Below, piece after piece: positions 29,078-31,473 of a stretch of DNA of 31,473 nt (position 1 is the stretch's first letter; each line of letters begins with the position of its first letter). The stretch is from contig NZ_JAPDOD010000080.1 of NCBI RefSeq assembly GCF_027587205.1, positions 1 through 31,473 of the forward strand, given 5' to 3'. The translations under genes were made by a program, and so were the position numbers. The notes beneath the pieces are model-generated. The model did not search any database. It saw only the letters and a list, made by a program, of their open reading frames with translations, and was not told the DNA's origin. The DNA is from Solirubrobacter ginsenosidimutans (GTDB lineage: Bacteria > Actinomycetota > Thermoleophilia > Solirubrobacterales > Solirubrobacteraceae).

Positions 29078-31473
29078 ATGCCTCATATCGTTGAGCCGCT
29101 GGTGGGGCGCGGTGCCGAGGTCGAGGCGCTCGAGACGGCGCTGGTCGAGGCTCGGCGCGGCTTCGTCGCCGTCGAGGTCGTGGGCGAGCCTGGAATGGGC
29201 AAGACGCGGTTGCTGGCCGAGCTCGACGCGCGCGCGGACGCGCACGGCTGCCTCGTCCTCGCCGGCAGCGCTTCCGAGCTCGAGCGCGATCTGCCCTTCG
29301 GCGTGTTCGTGGACGCCCTCGACGAGTACTTGCGCGGGCTCGACCCACGCCGCCTGACCGGACTCGACGACGTCACCCGCTCCGAGCTCGTGCACATCTT
29401 CCCGGGGCTCGACGGGGAGGCCGGCAGCGACGAGCGCTTCCGGCTGCACCGCGCCGCCCGCGCGCTGCTCGAGGAGCTCGCGGGCCCGAAGCCGCTGGTG
29501 CTGATCCTCGACGACCTGCACTGGGCGGATTCCGGCTCGCTCGAGCTGCTGGGCGCGTTGCTGCGCCGCCCGCCGGCCGCACCGCTGCTGCTCGCGCTCG
29601 CCGTGCGCCCGCGCCAGGTGCCCGAGCGGCTCGTCCCCGCGCTCGAGCGCGCACAGCGGGTCGAGCTGGCCGAGCTCAGCGCCGCCGAGGCGCGCGAGCT
29701 GGTCGGCGAGGACGCCGACACGCTGTACCCGACCGCCGGCGGCAATCCCTTCTACCTGCAGCAGCTCGCGCGCGCTCCGCACCGGCTCGCGGCGGGGCCT
29801 GCGGTGCCGCTGTCCGGCGTCGAGGTCCCGCGCGCGGTCGCGGCCGCCTTCGCGGGCGAGATCGCCCAGCTGTCCGACTGCGCGCGGCAGGTGCTCGCGG
29901 GCGCCGCGATCGCGGGCGACCCGTTCGAGCCGGAGCTGGCCGCGATCGCCGCCGGCGTCTCGGAATGGGACGCGATCGGCGCGCTCGACGAACTGCTGCA
30001 AAGCGACCTCGTCCGCCACACCGACGTCCCGCGCCGGTTCCGCTTCCGGCACCCGCTCGTCCGCTCTGCCGTCTACGCGACCGCGCTCGGCGGCTGGCGG
30101 CTCGTCGCCCATGAGCGCTGCGCGCGGGCGTTGGAGGAGCGGGGCGCGAGCGCGCTCGAGCGCGCGCACCACGTCGAGCGCTCCGCCCGCCGCGGCGACG
30201 CCGCCGCCGTGGCCGTCCTGCGCGAGGCGGGTGCCGCCGCCGCGACCCGCGCTCCGGCCTCGGCGGCGCGCCTCTACGAGGCGGCCGCGCGGCTGCTCGG
30301 CCCGGCCGCGCCCGAGCGCGCGCAGGTCCTCGCCGCGCTCGGGCAGGCACACATGGCCGCGGGCGAGTGGCAACTCGCCTACGACGCGGTCCGGGAGTGT
30401 CTCGCCGCCGGTCCGCCCAACGTTCCCATGACCGCCGCGGCGGCGGCGCTGGAGCACATGCTCGGCCGCCATCAGGACGCCCACGCGCGCCTGCAGGCCG
30501 CGCTCGCCGATCTGCCCGCCGACGCGACACGCGAGGCGGTGCTCCTGATGCTCGAGATCGGCCGCGACGGCTTCTACCGCATGGACTACGGCGCGATGCG
30601 CGAGTGGGCGGCACGCGCGCTGGACGCGGCCCGTGCCCTGGGCGACCGCCCGCTGATCGCGGCCGCGGCGGGCGAGCTCGCCCTCGCCGGCGTGTGCGGC
30701 GGCACGATCGCGGAGGCGGAGGCAGCGGCCGCCGAGGGCGCCGCGATGCTCGAGGGGATGGCCGACGAGGCGGTCGTCGGCCACCTCGATCTCGCGGTCA
30801 ACGGGCTCGCGGGCTCGGAGGTCCTGCTCGACCACTACGAACGCGGCGGGGAGCGGGCCGAATGGGCGCTCGGCGTCGCCGAAGCCACCGGCCAGGGCCA
30901 GGTGCTGCCGCTGCTGTTCTGGACCGGCACCATCCGGACCATGCGCGGGCGCCTGCGCGAGGCGGCCGACATCCTCGACACCGCGATCGAGATCGCCCGC
31001 GTGGCCGGGCACGAACAGGGCACGGTCTGGAACCTCTTCGCGCGCTCGTTCACGGCCACCGCGGCGGGCGAGAACGCCCTCGCGCTCACGCTCGCGCGCG
31101 AGGCCGCGGCCACGTTGCGCGGCATGCAGCGCAGCTTCCCGTCCACGGGCGCGGGTCACGCGCTGGCCGCGGCGCTGCTGGCCGACGACGATGCCGCGGG
31201 CGCGCTGCACGCGCTGCTGCAGGCGGGCGGGGACGAGACGCTGGCGCAGATCCCCGCCGCGTGGCGGGCGGGCGCGCTCGAGCTGCAGACGCGCATCCTG
31301 CTCGCCCTGGACCGCGGCGAGGACGCGACGGCGGTCGCCGCCCACGCGCAGGCGCTCGCCGAGGAGCTCGGCCTGCGCTCCGCGGGGGCCTTCGCGGACC
31401 GCGCCGCGGCCGCGATCGCGCTGGCGGGCGGCCAGCGCGGACGCCTGGCCCAGGGCGCCCTCGCGGGCGGGAG
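29078..31473 (+). CDS. LAL-type LuxR-family regulator, partial (C-terminus off the right edge)
   Basis: From the ATG at 29078 the frame is open to the right edge, 798 codons without a stop. Walker A is GEPGMGKT (about 37-44), Walker B is LVLILDDLHWAD near 146-157, and GGNPFYLQQLAR and DVPRRFRFRHPLVR follow, with a long TPR-like helical region after that. It is a clear paralogue of the regulator at 17218: both share SASELERDLPF, VFVDALDEY, LDDLHWAD, LALAVRPRQVPE, GGNPFYLQQLAR and RFRHPLVR in the same order. The C-terminal HTH should lie just beyond the window. The start is supported by the VGR block 8 residues in, as in the first copy. It probably acts as an inducer-dependent activator; the target is unknown. 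Confidence 0.93.
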   Translation, partial: MPHIVEPLVGRGAEVEALETALVEARRGFVAVEVVGEPGMGKTRLLAELDARADAHGCLVLAGSASELERDLPFGVFVDALDEYLRGLDPRRLTGLDDVTRSELVHIFPGLDGEAGSDERFRLHRAARALLEELAGPKPLVLILDDLHWADSGSLELLGALLRRPPAAPLLLALAVRPRQVPERLVPALERAQRVELAELSAAEARELVGEDADTLYPTAGGNPFYLQQLARAPHRLAAGPAVPLSGVEVPRAVAAAFAGEIAQLSDCARQVLAGAAIAGDPFEPELAAIAAGVSEWDAIGALDELLQSDLVRHTDVPRRFRFRHPLVRSAVYATALGGWRLVAHERCARALEERGASALERAHHVERSARRGDAAAVAVLREAGAAAATRAPASAARLYEAAARLLGPAAPERAQVLAALGQAHMAAGEWQLAYDAVRECLAAGPPNVPMTAAAAALEHMLGRHQDAHARLQAALADLPADATREAVLLMLEIGRDGFYRMDYGAMREWAARALDAARALGDRPLIAAAAGELALAGVCGGTIAEAEAAAAEGAAMLEGMADEAVVGHLDLAVNGLAGSEVLLDHYERGGERAEWALGVAEATGQGQVLPLLFWTGTIRTMRGRLREAADILDTAIEIARVAGHEQGTVWNLFARSFTATAAGENALALTLAREAAATLRGMQRSFPSTGAGHALAAALLADDDAAGALHALLQAGGDETLAQIPAAWRAGALELQTRILLALDRGEDATAVAAHAQALAEELGLRSAGAFADRAAAAIALAGGQRGRLAQGALAGG

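Noticed and set aside
1..31473. Phage, transposon, CRISPR, toxin-antitoxin or restriction systems
   Set aside because: No integrase, transposase, spaced direct repeats of CRISPR type, or recognisable toxin or defence motif was seen on either strand.
1..31473. tRNA or rRNA genes in intergenic gaps
   Set aside because: No gap shows a TTCGAnnC-type T-loop with matching acceptor arms, and most gaps are under 150 bp.

Overview
This window looks like a chromosomal segment of a very high-G+C actinobacterium. Several features fit a soil member of the Thermoleophilia/Solirubrobacterales: strong GC3 bias, an MmpL transporter, an ECF42-type sigma factor with a DGPF partner, large ATPase-type LuxR regulators, a type II NADH dehydrogenase and a MarR/cupin pair. 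The lineage is inferred from gene style only; there is no rRNA or other marker gene. No tRNA, rRNA, CRISPR array, transposase or phage gene was found, and no gap between genes exceeds about 170 bases.

Layout. Positions 1-5565 hold a tight minus-strand run, read right to left: an MBL-fold/double-rhodanese sulfur protein, a 574-aa protein with a nucleoside-phosphorylase-like C-terminal half, a leucine-rich-repeat protein, an MFS transporter, a YCII-like protein and a small membrane protein cut by the left edge. A zinc-finger Clp ATPase (ClpE-like) is transcribed divergently at 5630-7639, with palindromes over its start. It converges through an elaborate hairpin block on an EfeO-EfeB iron/peroxidase pair (7740-9856, minus). 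A secreted phosphoesterase (phospholipase C/acid phosphatase family) is divergent from that pair across a perfect 10-bp inverted repeat. A predicted beta-propeller glycosidase and an overlapping GT1 glycosyltransferase follow.

Positions 13869-17123 hold a divergent MarR/cupin pair with a clear operator, then a membrane PAS-GGDEF-EAL c-di-GMP protein whose 3' end runs 133 bp antisense into the cupin gene. A 928-codon LAL-type LuxR regulator (17218-20005) follows; its DNA-binding end is separated from the rest by an apparent +1 frameshift. A minus-strand operon with 4-nt overlaps at every junction (19952-22660) encodes a His-rich 80-aa protein, NDH-2, a PAP2-family membrane enzyme and a NarL-like response regulator. 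An MmpL transporter is divergent from it, across five ACCCT/AGGGT elements, four of whose neighbour steps are 13, 13, 13 and 13 nt within each orientation.

The last part holds a DGPF protein/ECF42 sigma pair with a recognisable ECF42-like promoter, a LiaF-like DUF1707 protein, an epoxide-hydrolase-like enzyme, a membrane protein of the ABC-2/YhgE type, and a second LAL regulator that is a clear paralogue of the first and is cut by the right edge.

The segment is rich in signal response (two LAL regulators, ECF42, MarR, response regulator, c-di-GMP enzyme) and envelope/redox functions. Almost every operon junction uses a 4-nt ATGA/GTGA overlap, and most convergent pairs overlap at their 3' ends. 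I did not find a clear defence island or biosynthetic cluster. The least described items are the phosphorylase-like/LRR/rhodanese operon, the His-rich protein/NDH-2/PAP2/regulator operon, and several palindromic control elements.
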